Of a stretch of 64,000 nucleotides of DNA, positions 36,009-45,317 are shown piece by piece. The stretch is from Burkholderia sp. Bp8992 (GTDB lineage: Bacteria > Pseudomonadota > Gammaproteobacteria > Burkholderiales > Burkholderiaceae). The notes under the pieces were generated by a model. The model worked only from the letters and a program-made list of their open reading frames with translations, was not told where the DNA came from and made no database searches. The translations under genes were made by a program, and so were the position numbers. How positions within the stretch are numbered: the stretch's first letter is position 1; each line of letters opens with the position of its first letter. The stretch spans positions 62,001-126,000 of the forward strand of contig NZ_QTQI01000004.1 in the NCBI RefSeq assembly GCF_003853705.1, written 5' to 3'.

Positions 36009-37127
36009 TCACGCGATCCGCTCTTCCGTCGCCGGATCGAACAGCACGGCCTTCGACACGTCGAACAGCAGCGACAGCGTCTGCTCCGGCTGCGGGTTCG
36101 CGGCCGGGTGCACGCGGCTCACGATGCGCTTGCCGTTCACCTGCGCGAACACGTGCGTGTCCGGCCCGGTCGGCTCGGTCACGTCTACGCGCACGTCGAG
36201 CGGCTGCAGATGCGACGCGTCGCCGTTGTGCGCGTGGCGCACGTCGGTGATGCGCTCCGGGCGCAGGCCGAGGATCACCTCGCGGCCGACGTGCGCCTTC
36301 AGCTTGCCCGCATCGAACGGCAGGTTCAGCGCGCCGCGCGCGACGCCCGTGTCGATCTCCAGCGCAACGCCGCTGCCCTGCTCCACGAGCCGGCCGTTGA
36401 TGAAGTTCATCGGCGGCGCGCCGATGAAGCCCGCGACGAACAGGTTCGACGGCGAATCGTAAATGTCCTGCGGCGCGCCGAACTGCTGGACGACACCGTC
36501 CTTCATCACCGCGATCCGGTCGCCGAGCGTCATCGCCTCGATCTGGTCGTGCGTCACGTAGACGATCGTCGTGCCGAGGCGCTGGTGCAGCAGCTTGATT
36601 TCCGCACGCATCTCGATACGCAGCTTCGCGTCGAGGTTCGACAGCGGCTCGTCGAACAGGAACAGCGACGGATCGCGCGCGAGCGCCCGGCCCATCGCGA
36701 CACGCTGGCGCTGGCCGCCGGACAGCTGGCCCGGCTTGCGGTCGAGCAGGTGCTGGATCTGCAGCATCTGCGACACGCGGTCGACGATCTGCTGCTGCTC
36801 GCTCTTGGGCACCTTGCGGATGTTCAGGCCGAACGAGATGTTCTCGCGCACCGTCATCGACGGGTACAGCGCGTACGACTGGAACACCATCGCGATGTCG
36901 CGATCCTTCGGCGACAGGTCGTTGACGACCTTGCCGTCGATGCAGATCTCGCCGCTCGTGACGGTCTCGAGCCCGGCGATCATGTTGAGCAGCGTCGACT
37001 TCCCGCAGCCCGATCCGCCGACCAGGATCAGGAACTGTCCGTCCTCGATCTCGATGTCGACACCCTTCAGGACCGGCACCCCGTTCGGGTAGGTCTTGTA
37101 CACGTCACGGATGGAAAGGCTTGCCAT
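36009..37127 (-). CDS. sugar ABC transporter ATP-binding protein (UgpC/MalK type)
   Basis: This 372-residue ATPase energises the importer encoded upstream. It has Walker A VGGSGCGKSTLLNMIAGL, signature LSGGQRQRVAMGRALARDP, Walker B LFLFDEPLSNLDAKLR and the H-loop YVTHDQIEAMT; the C-terminal OB-fold regulatory domain is about residues 235-372 (LGLRPERI). It is the last gene of the four-gene set, 112 bp after the permease. A sn-glycerol-3-phosphate name is often transferred to this family, but the context points to a hexose. Confidence 0.9.
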   Translation of the reverse strand: MASLSIRDVYKTYPNGVPVLKGVDIEIEDGQFLILVGGSGCGKSTLLNMIAGLETVTSGEICIDGKVVNDLSPKDRDIAMVFQSYALYPSMTVRENISFGLNIRKVPKSEQQQIVDRVSQMLQIQHLLDRKPGQLSGGQRQRVAMGRALARDPSLFLFDEPLSNLDAKLRIEMRAEIKLLHQRLGTTIVYVTHDQIEAMTLGDRIAVMKDGVVQQFGAPQDIYDSPSNLFVAGFIGAPPMNFINGRLVEQGSGVALEIDTGVARGALNLPFDAGKLKAHVGREVILGLRPERITDVRHAHNGDASHLQPLDVRVDVTEPTGPDTHVFAQVNGKRIVSRVHPAANPQPEQTLSLLFDVSKAVLFDPATEERIA

Positions 37128-37239
37128 GCTGTGAATCCTCTGTCTCGTCTCGCGCGGCGCACTCGGGCGCCGCGTCGGGTTCGTTTCGATGCGCCGCGCG
37201 TCGTGCGCGGCCGGTTCGTCGTATCGGATAAAGCCGCGC

Positions 37240-38097
37240 CTACCCCTTCACCGCGCCCGCCGTCAGCCCGCGCACGAAATAGCGGCCGGCGACGATGTAG
37301 ACGAGCAGCGTCGGCAGCGCGGCGATGATCGCGCCGGCCATGTCGACGTTGTATTCCTTCACGCCCGTCGACGTGTTGACGAGGTTGTTCAGCGCCACCG
37401 TGATCGGCATCGAATCGACGCCGGAGAACACGATCCCGAACAGGAAGTCGTTCCAGATCTGCGTGAATTGCCAGATCAGGCACACCATGAAGATCGGCAG
37501 CGACACCGGCAGCAGGATCTTCGTGAAGATCGTGAAGAAGCCCGCGCCGTCGATGCGCGCGGCCTTCACGAGCTCGGCCGGCACGCTCACGTAGAAGTTG
37601 CGGAAGAACATCGTCGTGAACGCGATCCCGTACACGACGTGCACGAACACGAGGCCCGGAATCGTGTTGGCGAGGCCGAGCATCCCCTGCAGGCGCGCCA
37701 TCGGCAGCAGGATCACCTGGAACGGGATGAAGCAGCCGACCAGCATCATCGTGAACAGCGCGTCCGCGCCGCGAAAGCGCCAGTGCGTGAGCACGTAGCC
37801 GTTGAACGCGCCGATCAGCGACGAGATCAGCACGGCCGGGATCACCATCTGCAGCGAATTCAGGAAGAACGGCTTCATCCCGTCGCAACGCACGCCGGTG
37901 CACGCCCCGCTCCATGCCTTCACCCACGGGTCGACCGTCCACGTGGTGGGCGGCGTCAGCAGGTTGCCGGTGCGCAGCTGGTCGAGATCCTTGAACGACG
38001 TCGACAGCATCACGTAGATCGGGAACAGGAAATACAGCGCGAACAGGATCAGTGCCGCATAGATCACTGCCCGGCTGATCGTCATCTTAGGCTGCAT
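37240..38097 (-). CDS. sugar ABC transporter permease (MalG type)
   Basis: This 285-residue inner-membrane permease has six predicted helices. The EAA loop that docks with the ATPase is ELVKAARIDGAGFFTIFTKI followed by LLPVSLPIF. The N-terminus (SRAVIYAALILFALYFLFPI) fits the carbohydrate-uptake CUT1 MalG group. It overlaps the preceding permease gene by 11 bp, so translation is probably coupled. Confidence 0.9.
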   Translation of the reverse strand: MQPKMTISRAVIYAALILFALYFLFPIYVMLSTSFKDLDQLRTGNLLTPPTTWTVDPWVKAWSGACTGVRCDGMKPFFLNSLQMVIPAVLISSLIGAFNGYVLTHWRFRGADALFTMMLVGCFIPFQVILLPMARLQGMLGLANTIPGLVFVHVVYGIAFTTMFFRNFYVSVPAELVKAARIDGAGFFTIFTKILLPVSLPIFMVCLIWQFTQIWNDFLFGIVFSGVDSMPITVALNNLVNTSTGVKEYNVDMAGAIIAALPTLLVYIVAGRYFVRGLTAGAVKG

Positions 38098-39025
38098 TGC
38101 GGGTGCTCCTCGATTCCATATACATCAGCGGCACCAGCACCGCGACCACCGTCGCGAGCATCATCACCGAGGACGCCGCGCCGAGCCCGAGCTGGCCGCG
38201 GTTGAACGAAAACGTGTACATGAACATGGCCGGCAGCGACGACGACGTGCCCGGCCCGCCTGCCGTCAGCGCGACGACGAGGTCGAAGGTCTTGATCGTG
38301 ATGTGGCACAGGATCAGCAGCACCGAGAAGAACACCGGGCGCATGCTCGGGATCACGATCTTGCGGTAGATGGTCGGCAGCGTCGCGCCGTCGACCTGCG
38401 CGGCCTTGAAGATCTCCGCATCGACGCCGCGCAGCCCTGCGAGGAACAGCGCCATCACGAAGCCGGTCGACTGCCACACGGCCGCGATCACCACGCAGAA
38501 GATCGCCTTGTCCGGATCGTCGAGCCAGCCGAACGAGAAGCTCGTCCAGCCCCAGTCGTGCATCACTTTCTCGAGGCCGAGCCCCGGGTTCAGGATCCAC
38601 TGCCACGCGGTGCCGGTGACGATGAACGACAGCGCCATCGGGTACAGGAAGATCGCGCGCAGCGCGCCTTCGTTGCGGATCCGCTGGTCGAGCAGGATCG
38701 CGAGGAACAGCCCGAGGCCGACGCAGATTGCGATGAACGGAATCCCGAACCAGCCGAGGTTCGCGGCGGAGGTCCACCACACGTCGTTCTGGAACAGGTC
38801 CGTGTAACGGCCGAAGCCGTCGAATTCGTAGTTGGGCAACAGCCGCGAGCGAGTCAGCGACAGATAGCCGGTAATCAGGATGAAGCCGTAGATGAACACC
38901 ACGGCGATCGCGACGCTCGGCGCGAGCACGAGCTTCGGGATCCAGCGGTCGGCGAAGGCCGACATCGGCGACGTACGCCGTGCGGCGGCAGCGCCGGATC
39001 CGTTTCCGCTAAGAGGGGCAGCCAC
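38087..39025 (-). CDS. sugar ABC transporter permease (MalF type)
   Basis: This protein has about 312 residues and six predicted helices; the EAA loop is AEIFKAAQVDGATLPTIYRK followed by IVIPSMRPVF. The GTG at 39025 (VAAPLSGNGSG) was chosen as start because AGGAG lies 9 bp upstream; an in-frame GTG further up has no ribosome site and an ATG (MSAFADRW) lies further in. It lies downstream of the binding-protein gene, behind the terminator-like hairpin at 39116-39152. Confidence 0.86.
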   Translation of the reverse strand: MAAPLSGNGSGAAAARRTSPMSAFADRWIPKLVLAPSVAIAVVFIYGFILITGYLSLTRSRLLPNYEFDGFGRYTDLFQNDVWWTSAANLGWFGIPFIAICVGLGLFLAILLDQRIRNEGALRAIFLYPMALSFIVTGTAWQWILNPGLGLEKVMHDWGWTSFSFGWLDDPDKAIFCVVIAAVWQSTGFVMALFLAGLRGVDAEIFKAAQVDGATLPTIYRKIVIPSMRPVFFSVLLILCHITIKTFDLVVALTAGGPGTSSSLPAMFMYTFSFNRGQLGLGAASSVMMLATVVAVLVPLMYMESRSTRNAA

Positions 39026-39115
39026 TTGATTCGACTCCTGGAACGAGGGCGACGCAGGCCGGGCCGGCGCCGGGTACGGCACGGGCCCGCGGGCGAGCCC
39101 GTTTGCTGCACATGC

Positions 39116-39152
39116 AAAAACGCCCGGCCGATGATGCGTTTCCGGCCGGGCG
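39116..39152 (-). terminator. attenuating terminator between binding protein and permeases
   Basis: On minus, a perfect 10-bp stem CGCCCGGCCG/CGGCCGGGCG is followed by TTTTTGC. Placed right after the binding-protein gene, it would let that protein be made in excess over the permeases. Confidence 0.75.
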
Positions 39153-39163
39153 CCTGGCGCGCG

Positions 39164-40411
39164 TTACTTGACCTTCGCGGCCTTCGCGAGCGCGGCGACC
39201 GCGCTCTTCGAATCCTGCTGCGAGTTCATGAACTTCGTCACGACGTCGGTGATCGCGCCGGCGGTCGCGTCGCCTTGCGCCATCCCGTGCGCGAGCGACG
39301 GCACGAAGCCGCCCGACTTGATCGCGGTCTGCTCGTCGGCATACGACTTCTTCGCGCAATCGTCGAACTTGTCCATCTTCACGCCGAGACGCACCGGCAC
39401 CGAGCCCTTCAGCAGGCTGAACTGCTCCTGGAAGTCCGGCGTCATGATCGTCTTCGCGAGCGCGAGCTGGCCCGGCGTCGCGTTCTTCTCGCCCTTCTGC
39501 TGGAAGAATACGAACGAGTCGACGTTGAATGTGTACGAATTCGCGGTGCCCGGCACCGGCGCGCAGACGTAGTCCTTGCCCGCCTTCTTGCCGGCGTTCT
39601 CGAACTCGCCCTTCGCCCAGTCGCCCATGAACTGCATGCCGGCCTTGCCGTTGATGACCATCGCGGTCGCGAGGTTCCAGTCGCGGCCGTTACGGCCCGT
39701 GTCGAAGTAGCCCTGGATCTTGCGCACCGTGTCGAACACCGACAGCATCTGCGGCGACGTCAGCGTCGCCTGGTCGAGATCGACCAGCGCCTTCTTGTAG
39801 AACGCCGGGCCCTGCGACAGCACGACGTCTTCCCACAGCGTCAGGTCCTGCCACGGCTGGCCACCCATCGCGACCGGCTGGATGCCCGCGGCCTTCAGCT
39901 TGTCGGCCACCGCGAAGAATTCGGGCCAGGTGGTCGGCACCTTCGCGCCGACCTTGTCGAGCGCGGCCTTGTTGATGTACAGCCAGTTCACGCGGTGCAC
40001 CGAGAACGGCGCGGCGACGGTATGGCCCTTGTACTTGATGATCTTGTCGATTTCCGGCGGCAGGTTCTGCTTCCAGTCGCCGGCAGCGGAATCGATGTTG
40101 ACGAGCACGCCCTGGTCGGCCCAGTCCTGGATCAGCGGGCCCTTGATCTGCGCGGCCGACGGAGAATCGCCGCTGATCACCTTGGTCTTCAGTGCGGTCA
40201 TCGCCGCGGCGCCGGCGCCGCCCGCGACCGCGAAGTCCTTCCACACGTAGCCCTGCTTCTGCACGTCGTCCTTCAGCACGCCGACGGCCTTCGACTCGCC
40301 GCCCGAGGTCCACCAGTGCAGCACGGTTACATTCTCGGCTGCCTGCGCCGCCACGGCGCCAGCCATCAGACCCGCGGCGCAGAGCGCGCCCATGATCGAG
40401 CGAACTTTCAT
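39164..40411 (-). CDS. sugar ABC transporter substrate-binding protein (glucose/mannose GtsA-like)
   Basis: This 415-residue periplasmic protein captures the sugar and delivers it to the permeases. It has a signal peptide (about 1-24, ending AAQAAENV), then VLHWWTSGGESKAVGVLK, a start typical of the Pseudomonas glucose-binding GtsA group, FSVHRVNWLYINKAALDKV and GMQFMGDWAKGEFE. It is the first gene of the ABC operon. A strong promoter with a HexR-like palindrome lies about 340 bp upstream, shared with zwf. Glucose as substrate is inferred from this linkage and similarity, not proven. Confidence 0.88.
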   Translation of the reverse strand: MKVRSIMGALCAAGLMAGAVAAQAAENVTVLHWWTSGGESKAVGVLKDDVQKQGYVWKDFAVAGGAGAAAMTALKTKVISGDSPSAAQIKGPLIQDWADQGVLVNIDSAAGDWKQNLPPEIDKIIKYKGHTVAAPFSVHRVNWLYINKAALDKVGAKVPTTWPEFFAVADKLKAAGIQPVAMGGQPWQDLTLWEDVVLSQGPAFYKKALVDLDQATLTSPQMLSVFDTVRKIQGYFDTGRNGRDWNLATAMVINGKAGMQFMGDWAKGEFENAGKKAGKDYVCAPVPGTANSYTFNVDSFVFFQQKGEKNATPGQLALAKTIMTPDFQEQFSLLKGSVPVRLGVKMDKFDDCAKKSYADEQTAIKSGGFVPSLAHGMAQGDATAGAITDVVTKFMNSQQDSKSAVAALAKAAKVK

Positions 40412-40747
40412 TACTTATCTCCTCCAGACTGAATCAACTCGTGAGGTTCCCTGACCGGGAACCGGCTTCTTGATAACGACGCGGAAATCGAGCCGCGGGA
40501 CGCATGCAGCGTACGGGGCCGATGACCGGCCGGGCTCTTACAGAAAGCGTGAATCGAGATTCAACGGCGTGTCTCCTCTTTGTGTTTCTGGCCCGCCGCA
40601 ATGATGCGACGCGAGCCCGGGGCCGACGGCGCGCCAACGATGCGCGCCGCCAATGTCCGATAACATTCGGCACAAGGCGTTCCCGAAGGCGAAGCTCGCG
40701 CAGCTCATCGGCCGCACATCTTTTTTTCTTCACCCAGGTGCTACCCC

Positions 40748-40775
40748 TTGCGGCGGATTGTAGTTAAACTACAAT
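40748..40775 (+). promoter_or_regulatory. probable promoter of zwf-pgl-glk/hexR
   Basis: TTGCGG (40748-40753), a 16-bp spacer and TACAAT (40770-40775). The -10 lies in the right arm of the palindrome 40757-40775. The leader to zwf is about 60 nt. The rest of 40412-40740 shows no gene. Confidence 0.55.
40757..40775. promoter_or_regulatory. HexR-type operator palindrome
   Basis: ATTGTAGTT-A-AACTACAAT is a perfect 9+1+9 inverted repeat. Its core TGTAGTTAAACTACA has the TGTA-N7-TACA layout of HexR sites known from gammaproteobacteria (TGTAATTAAATTACA). It covers the -10 of a promoter on each strand. The only RpiR/HexR protein seen in the window is the C-terminal half of the glk fusion, two genes downstream. 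Confidence 0.7.
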
Positions 40776-40785
40776 TCAGTGTCAA
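40757..40785 (-). promoter_or_regulatory. strong promoter of the sugar ABC operon
   Basis: On minus, a perfect TTGACA (40785-40780), a 17-bp spacer and TACAAT (40762-40757). The -10 is the left arm of the palindrome. The predicted leader to the binding-protein ATG is about 340 nt. Confidence 0.7.
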
Positions 40786-40842
40786 AAATATTTTTATCGC
40801 ACTACGGATCGCTTCCGAGCACCCCCAACACGGCGGAGACAC

Positions 40843-42312
40843 ATGCATACCGATTCCAGCTTTACCTTCGTACTTTTCGGCGGCACCGGCGATCTGTCGA
40901 TGCGCAAGATCCTGCCCGCACTGTTCGAAGCGCACCGCGCGAACATGCTGGCGGCGGGCGGCCGGATCGTCGCCGTGGCGCGACACGAATCGGATCGGGC
41001 GGCCTATCTGGAATGGGTCGACACGCACGTGAAACCGCATGCGGCGAAGGCCGCCGGCAAGGCCTTCGACGAAGCGGCGTGGACCTCCTTCCTCGATCGC
41101 ATCGAGTACGTGAAGCTCGATCTCGGCCGTGCGGACGACTACGTCGTGCTGCGCGACGCGATCGCATCGCTGCCGGGCATCCGCGTGTTCTACCTGGCGA
41201 CGGGCCCGTCGCTGTTCGTGCCGATCTGCAACGCGCTCGCGTCGGTCGGTCTGAACGAAGGCGCGCGCATCGTGCTCGAGAAGCCGCTCGGCTACGACCT
41301 GAAATCGTCGAACGCGATCAACGACGCGGTCGGCGAGATCTTCACGGAAGGCCAGATCTACCGGATCGACCATTACCTCGGCAAGGAGCCGGTGCAGAAC
41401 CTGCTCGCGCTGCGCTTCGGCAATGCGCTGTTCGAGCCGCTGTGGCGCCGCGAATGGGTCGAAAGCATCCAGATCACGATCGCCGAGGAACTCGGCGTCG
41501 AGGCGCGCGGCGATTTCTACGACAATACGGGCGCGCTGCGCGACATGGTGCAGAACCACCTGCTGCAGTTGCTGTCGATCGTCGCGATGGAGCCGCCGCA
41601 TTCGATGGATTCCGACTCGGTGCGCGACGAGAAGCTGCGCGTGCTGCGCGCGCTGAAACCCGTCGATCCGCGCGACATCGGCAAGGTGGCCGTGCGCGGC
41701 CAGTATCATGCGGGCGTGATCAAGGGCGCGCAGGTGCCGGCGTACGCGACCGAGCCGGGCGTGAAGCCCGACAGCCAGACCGAAACCTTCGTCGCGCTGA
41801 AGGTCGAGATCGAGAACTGGCGCTGGGCCGGCGTGCCGTTCTTCCTGCGCACCGGCAAGCGTCTCGCCGACCGCGTCGCGGAGATCGTCGTGAACTTCCG
41901 CCCGGTGCCGCACTCGGCGCTCGGCCCGACCGCGCTGCGCCCCGGTTCGAACCGCCTCGTGATCCGGCTGCAGCCGAACGAGACGATCCGCCTGTACTGC
42001 CTCGCGAAGCAGCCCGGCGAAGGGATGAACCTCGCGAGCGTGCACCTCGACCTCGCGTTCGACCAGTTCTTCAAGGAAGGGCAGATGGAGGCGTACCAGC
42101 GCCTGCTGCTCGACGTGATCAACGGCCGGCTCGCCCTCTTCGTGCGTCGTGACGAACAGGAGGCCGCATGGCGTTGGGTCGAGCCTATCCTGAACGAATG
42201 GGCGCGCACGCTGAAGCCGCCGAAGCCGTACGCGGCGGGCACGTGGGGGCCGGCCGCGGCGAGCGCGATGCTCGCGCAGCACGACACCTGCTGGCTCGAA
42301 GAAGAAAACTGA
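40843..42312 (+). CDS. zwf: glucose-6-phosphate 1-dehydrogenase
   Basis: This 489-residue cytosolic enzyme oxidises glucose 6-phosphate to 6-phosphogluconolactone, giving NADPH or NADH, and opens the Entner-Doudoroff and pentose phosphate routes. It has the N-terminal nucleotide site FVLFGGTGDLSMRKILPALF, the active-site peptide YRIDHYLGKEPVQNLL, LEKPLGYDLKSS and FFLRTGKRL. First gene of zwf-pgl-glk/hexR, divergent from the ABC importer. A 12-bp hairpin follows it. Confidence 0.96.
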   Translation: MHTDSSFTFVLFGGTGDLSMRKILPALFEAHRANMLAAGGRIVAVARHESDRAAYLEWVDTHVKPHAAKAAGKAFDEAAWTSFLDRIEYVKLDLGRADDYVVLRDAIASLPGIRVFYLATGPSLFVPICNALASVGLNEGARIVLEKPLGYDLKSSNAINDAVGEIFTEGQIYRIDHYLGKEPVQNLLALRFGNALFEPLWRREWVESIQITIAEELGVEARGDFYDNTGALRDMVQNHLLQLLSIVAMEPPHSMDSDSVRDEKLRVLRALKPVDPRDIGKVAVRGQYHAGVIKGAQVPAYATEPGVKPDSQTETFVALKVEIENWRWAGVPFFLRTGKRLADRVAEIVVNFRPVPHSALGPTALRPGSNRLVIRLQPNETIRLYCLAKQPGEGMNLASVHLDLAFDQFFKEGQMEAYQRLLLDVINGRLALFVRRDEQEAAWRWVEPILNEWARTLKPPKPYAAGTWGPAAASAMLAQHDTCWLEEEN

Positions 42313-42319
42313 TGTAAAC

Positions 42320-42351
42320 CGTCGCCGCGCACACCACCCTGCGCGGCGACG
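42320..42351 (+). repeat. intercistronic hairpin between zwf and pgl
   Basis: A perfect 12-bp stem CGTCGCCGCGCA/TGCGCGGCGACG with an 8-base loop and no T-run. It could protect the zwf message or tune expression of the downstream genes. Confidence 0.55.
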
Positions 42352-42400
42352 TGCCTCACGATTCGTACGATTTGAACAGACAAAGCAGTCCGGAGGAGAT

Positions 42401-43081
42401 GTGATCGAGATCCACGCTTTCGACACCCAGGAAGCGCAAAGCGAGGCGCTCGCGCGCGCCGTCGGCGAGGCGCTGCGCGCCGCGCTCGCCGGCCCCGCGC
42501 GCCCGACGCTCGCGGTGTCCGGCGGCACGAGCCCGCGCCCGTTCCTGCATACGCTGTCGCACACGGCGCTCGACTGGGCCGGCGTCGACGTGACGCTGGT
42601 CGACGACCGCTGGGTGCCGGACGACGACGCGGCCAGCAACGCGCAACTCGTGCGCGACACGCTGCTGCAGCACGCGGCGGCCCCTGCCCGCTTCCTGCCG
42701 CTCGTCGACACGCGCAGCACGCTCGACGCGCACGTCGCCGCGCTGAACGCGAACGCCGACTACCGCGTGCCGACCGTCGCCGTGCTCGGCATGGGCGAGG
42801 ACGGCCACACCGCGTCGATCTTCGCCGACGCGCCCGAATGGGACCACGCGATCACGACGTCCGATCGTTTCGTCGCCGTGCATCCCGGCGCAGCACCCCA
42901 TGCACGCGTGAGCTATTCGCTCGATGCGCTGAAGCACGTCGACCGGCTGTTCCTGCTGATCGCGGGCCCCGCCAAGCGCGAAGTGCTCGACGCCGCGGCC
43001 GCGTCGCTGCAGAAGAACGCGATTTCCCAACTGGCCAACGACAAGGGGACCCAGCTCGATGTCTACTGGTGCGCAAAGTAA
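42401..43081 (+). CDS. pgl: 6-phosphogluconolactonase
   Basis: This 226-residue enzyme hydrolyses 6-phosphogluconolactone to 6-phosphogluconate. It has [52 protein letters not shown] and [19 protein letters not shown], the DevB/SOL family pattern. The GTG start at 42401 follows CGGAGGAGAT. It overlaps the glk/hexR start by 23 bp, so translation is coupled. Confidence 0.95.
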   Translation: MIEIHAFDTQEAQSEALARAVGEALRAALAGPARPTLAVSGGTSPRPFLHTLSHTALDWAGVDVTLVDDRWVPDDDAASNAQLVRDTLLQHAAAPARFLPLVDTRSTLDAHVAALNANADYRVPTVAVLGMGEDGHTASIFADAPEWDHAITTSDRFVAVHPGAAPHARVSYSLDALKHVDRLFLLIAGPAKREVLDAAAASLQKNAISQLANDKGTQLDVYWCAK

Positions 43082-44987
43082 GGCGGTCGTCGCGGGTCAG
43101 CATGCCGACGGCCCGCGCCTGCTCGCGGACGTCGGCGGCACCAACGCGCGCTTCGCGCTGGAAACCGGCCCGGGCGAGATCACGCAGATCCGCGTCTATC
43201 CCGGCGCCGACTATCCGACGATCACCGACGCGATCCGCAAGTACCTGAAGGACGTGAAGATCAGCCGCGTGAACCACGCGGCGATCGCGATCGCGAACCC
43301 GGTCGACGGCGACCAGGTCACGATGACCAACCACGACTGGAGCTTCTCGATCGAGGCGACGCGCCGCGCGCTCGGCTTCGACACGCTGCTCGTCGTCAAC
43401 GATTTCACCGCGCTCGCGATGGCGCTGCCGGGCCTGACCGACGCGCAACGCGTGCAGGTCGGCGGCGGCGCGCGCCGCCAGAACAGCGTGATCGGGCTGC
43501 TCGGGCCCGGCACCGGGCTCGGCGTGTCGGGGCTGATTCCGGCCGACGACCGCTGGATCGCGCTCGGCAGCGAGGGCGGCCACGCGTCGTTCGCGCCGCA
43601 GGACGAGCGCGAGGACCTGGTGCTGCAGTACGCGCGCAAGAAGTTTCCGCACGTGTCGTTCGAACGCGTGTGCGCGGGCCCCGGCATGGAGATCATCTAT
43701 CGCGCGCTCGCCGCGCGCGACAAGAAGCGCGTCGCCGCGACCGTCGACACGGTCGAGATCGTCGAGCGCGCACATGCGGGCGACGCACTCGCGCTCGAGA
43801 CGGTCGAATGCTTCTGCGGGATTCTCGGTGCGTTCGCGGGCAGCGTCGCGCTGACGCTCGGCGCGCTCGGCGGCGTGTATATCGGCGGCGGCGTCGCGCT
43901 GAAGCTCGGCGAACTGTTCACGCGCTCGTCGTTCCGCGCGCGCTTCGAGGCGAAGGGCCGCTTCACGCATTACCTCGAGAACATCCCGACCTACCTGATC
44001 ACCGCCGAATACCCGGCGTTCCTCGGCGTGTCGGCGATTCTCGCCGAGCAGTTGTCGAACCGCTCGGGCGGTGCATCGTCGGCCGTGTTCGAGCGGATCC
44101 GCCAGATGCGCGACGCGCTGACGCCGGCCGAGCGCCGCGTGGCCGATCTCGCGCTGAACCATCCGCGCTCGATCATCAACGATCCGATCGTGGACATCGC
44201 GCGCAAGGCCGACGTGAGCCAGCCGACCGTGATCCGCTTCTGCCGCTCGCTCGGCTGCCAGGGGCTGTCGGACTTCAAGCTGAAGCTCGCGACCGGCCTC
44301 ACCGGCACGATCCCGATGAGCCACAGCCAGGTGCATCTCGGCGACACGGCCACCGACTTCGGCGCGAAGGTGCTCGACAACACGGTGTCCGCGATCCTGC
44401 AGTTGCGCGAGCACCTGAATTTCGAGCACGTCGAGAACGCGATCGAGATCCTGAACGGCGCGCGGCGCATCGAGTTCTACGGGCTCGGCAACTCGAACAT
44501 CGTCGCGCAGGACGCGCACTACAAGTTCTTCCGCTTCGGGATCCCGACGATCGCGTACGGCGACCTGTACATGCAGGCCGCGTCGGCCGCGCTGCTCGGC
44601 AAGGGCGACGTGATCGTCGCGGTGTCGAAGTCGGGGCGCGCGCCCGAGCTGCTGCGCGTGCTCGACGTCGCGATGCAGGCCGGCGCGAAGGTGATCGCGA
44701 TCACGTCGAGCAACACGCCGCTCGCGAAGCGCGCGACCGTCGCGCTCGAGACCGACCACATCGAGATGCGCGAGTCGCAGTTGTCGATGATCTCGCGGGT
44801 CCTGCACCTGCTGATGATCGACATCCTCGCGGTCGGCGTCGCGATCCGTCGCGCGTCGACGAACGGCGAACTGCCCGAAGCCGTCGCGCAGGCGAAGGCG
44901 CGCGCGAGCGACGACGAAACGGCCGACGTGCTCGATTGGCTGAGCCACGGCGCTTCGCCGGCGGCGAAGGACGTCGCGCGGGACTGA
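43059..44987 (+). CDS. glk: bifunctional glucokinase / RpiR-family regulator (HexR)
   Basis: This 642-residue fusion joins two proteins. Residues about 18-340 are glucokinase: [20 protein letters not shown] (phosphate loop), [28 protein letters not shown] and [13 protein letters not shown]. Residues about 343-640 are an RpiR regulator: a winged-helix segment ([20 protein letters not shown], then [17 protein letters not shown]) and a SIS sugar-phosphate domain ([40 protein letters not shown]). HexR proteins release DNA on binding 2-keto-3-deoxy-6-phosphogluconate. The fusion makes the first glucose enzyme and its operon's regulator in one chain. It occurs in other Burkholderia. Confidence 0.93.
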   Translation: MSTGAQSKAVVAGQHADGPRLLADVGGTNARFALETGPGEITQIRVYPGADYPTITDAIRKYLKDVKISRVNHAAIAIANPVDGDQVTMTNHDWSFSIEATRRALGFDTLLVVNDFTALAMALPGLTDAQRVQVGGGARRQNSVIGLLGPGTGLGVSGLIPADDRWIALGSEGGHASFAPQDEREDLVLQYARKKFPHVSFERVCAGPGMEIIYRALAARDKKRVAATVDTVEIVERAHAGDALALETVECFCGILGAFAGSVALTLGALGGVYIGGGVALKLGELFTRSSFRARFEAKGRFTHYLENIPTYLITAEYPAFLGVSAILAEQLSNRSGGASSAVFERIRQMRDALTPAERRVADLALNHPRSIINDPIVDIARKADVSQPTVIRFCRSLGCQGLSDFKLKLATGLTGTIPMSHSQVHLGDTATDFGAKVLDNTVSAILQLREHLNFEHVENAIEILNGARRIEFYGLGNSNIVAQDAHYKFFRFGIPTIAYGDLYMQAASAALLGKGDVIVAVSKSGRAPELLRVLDVAMQAGAKVIAITSSNTPLAKRATVALETDHIEMRESQLSMISRVLHLLMIDILAVGVAIRRASTNGELPEAVAQAKARASDDETADVLDWLSHGASPAAKDVARD

Positions 44988-45015
44988 CGCGTCGGCGAAA
45001 CACTGTCGATTCACG

Positions 45016-45057
45016 ACACCCCGAACGCTGGATTCAAGCCCGGCGTTCGGGGTGTTT
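45016..45057 (+). terminator. intrinsic terminator of zwf-pgl-glk/hexR
   Basis: A 13-bp stem (45016-45028 with 45043-45055, core CCCCGAACGC/GCGTTCGGGG) is followed by TTTT. The following 45058-45317 holds no gene and is less GC-rich; it marks the left edge of the tae4/tai4 insertion. Confidence 0.85.
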
Positions 45058-45317
45058 TGCATGAGCGGCACCGCCCCGCACCACGGCGGTTCCGCAATCA
45101 TCGACAAGCCTTCTACCGAAGGCGGCGCGTGACGTTACGCGTTCGTACACACTCACATTTTCGAACAAGTCCAATTGTCAGCAGTTGCCCAGGCTCGGTA
45201 ACTTCCTTCACGCCGCGCGGTGCCGCCATCCCGGTCCGACGCGAGAAATGACGCGTTTCTCACGGAACCCCGATTGGCATCGACAGCATCACGTTCATCC
45301 AGTTTGCGGAGAGGGAT

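Noticed and set aside
36009-40411. sn-glycerol-3-phosphate (Ugp) transporter
   Set aside because: The ATPase resembles UgpC, but the binding protein looks like the glucose-type GtsA group and the operon faces zwf-pgl-glk/hexR with a shared HexR-type site.
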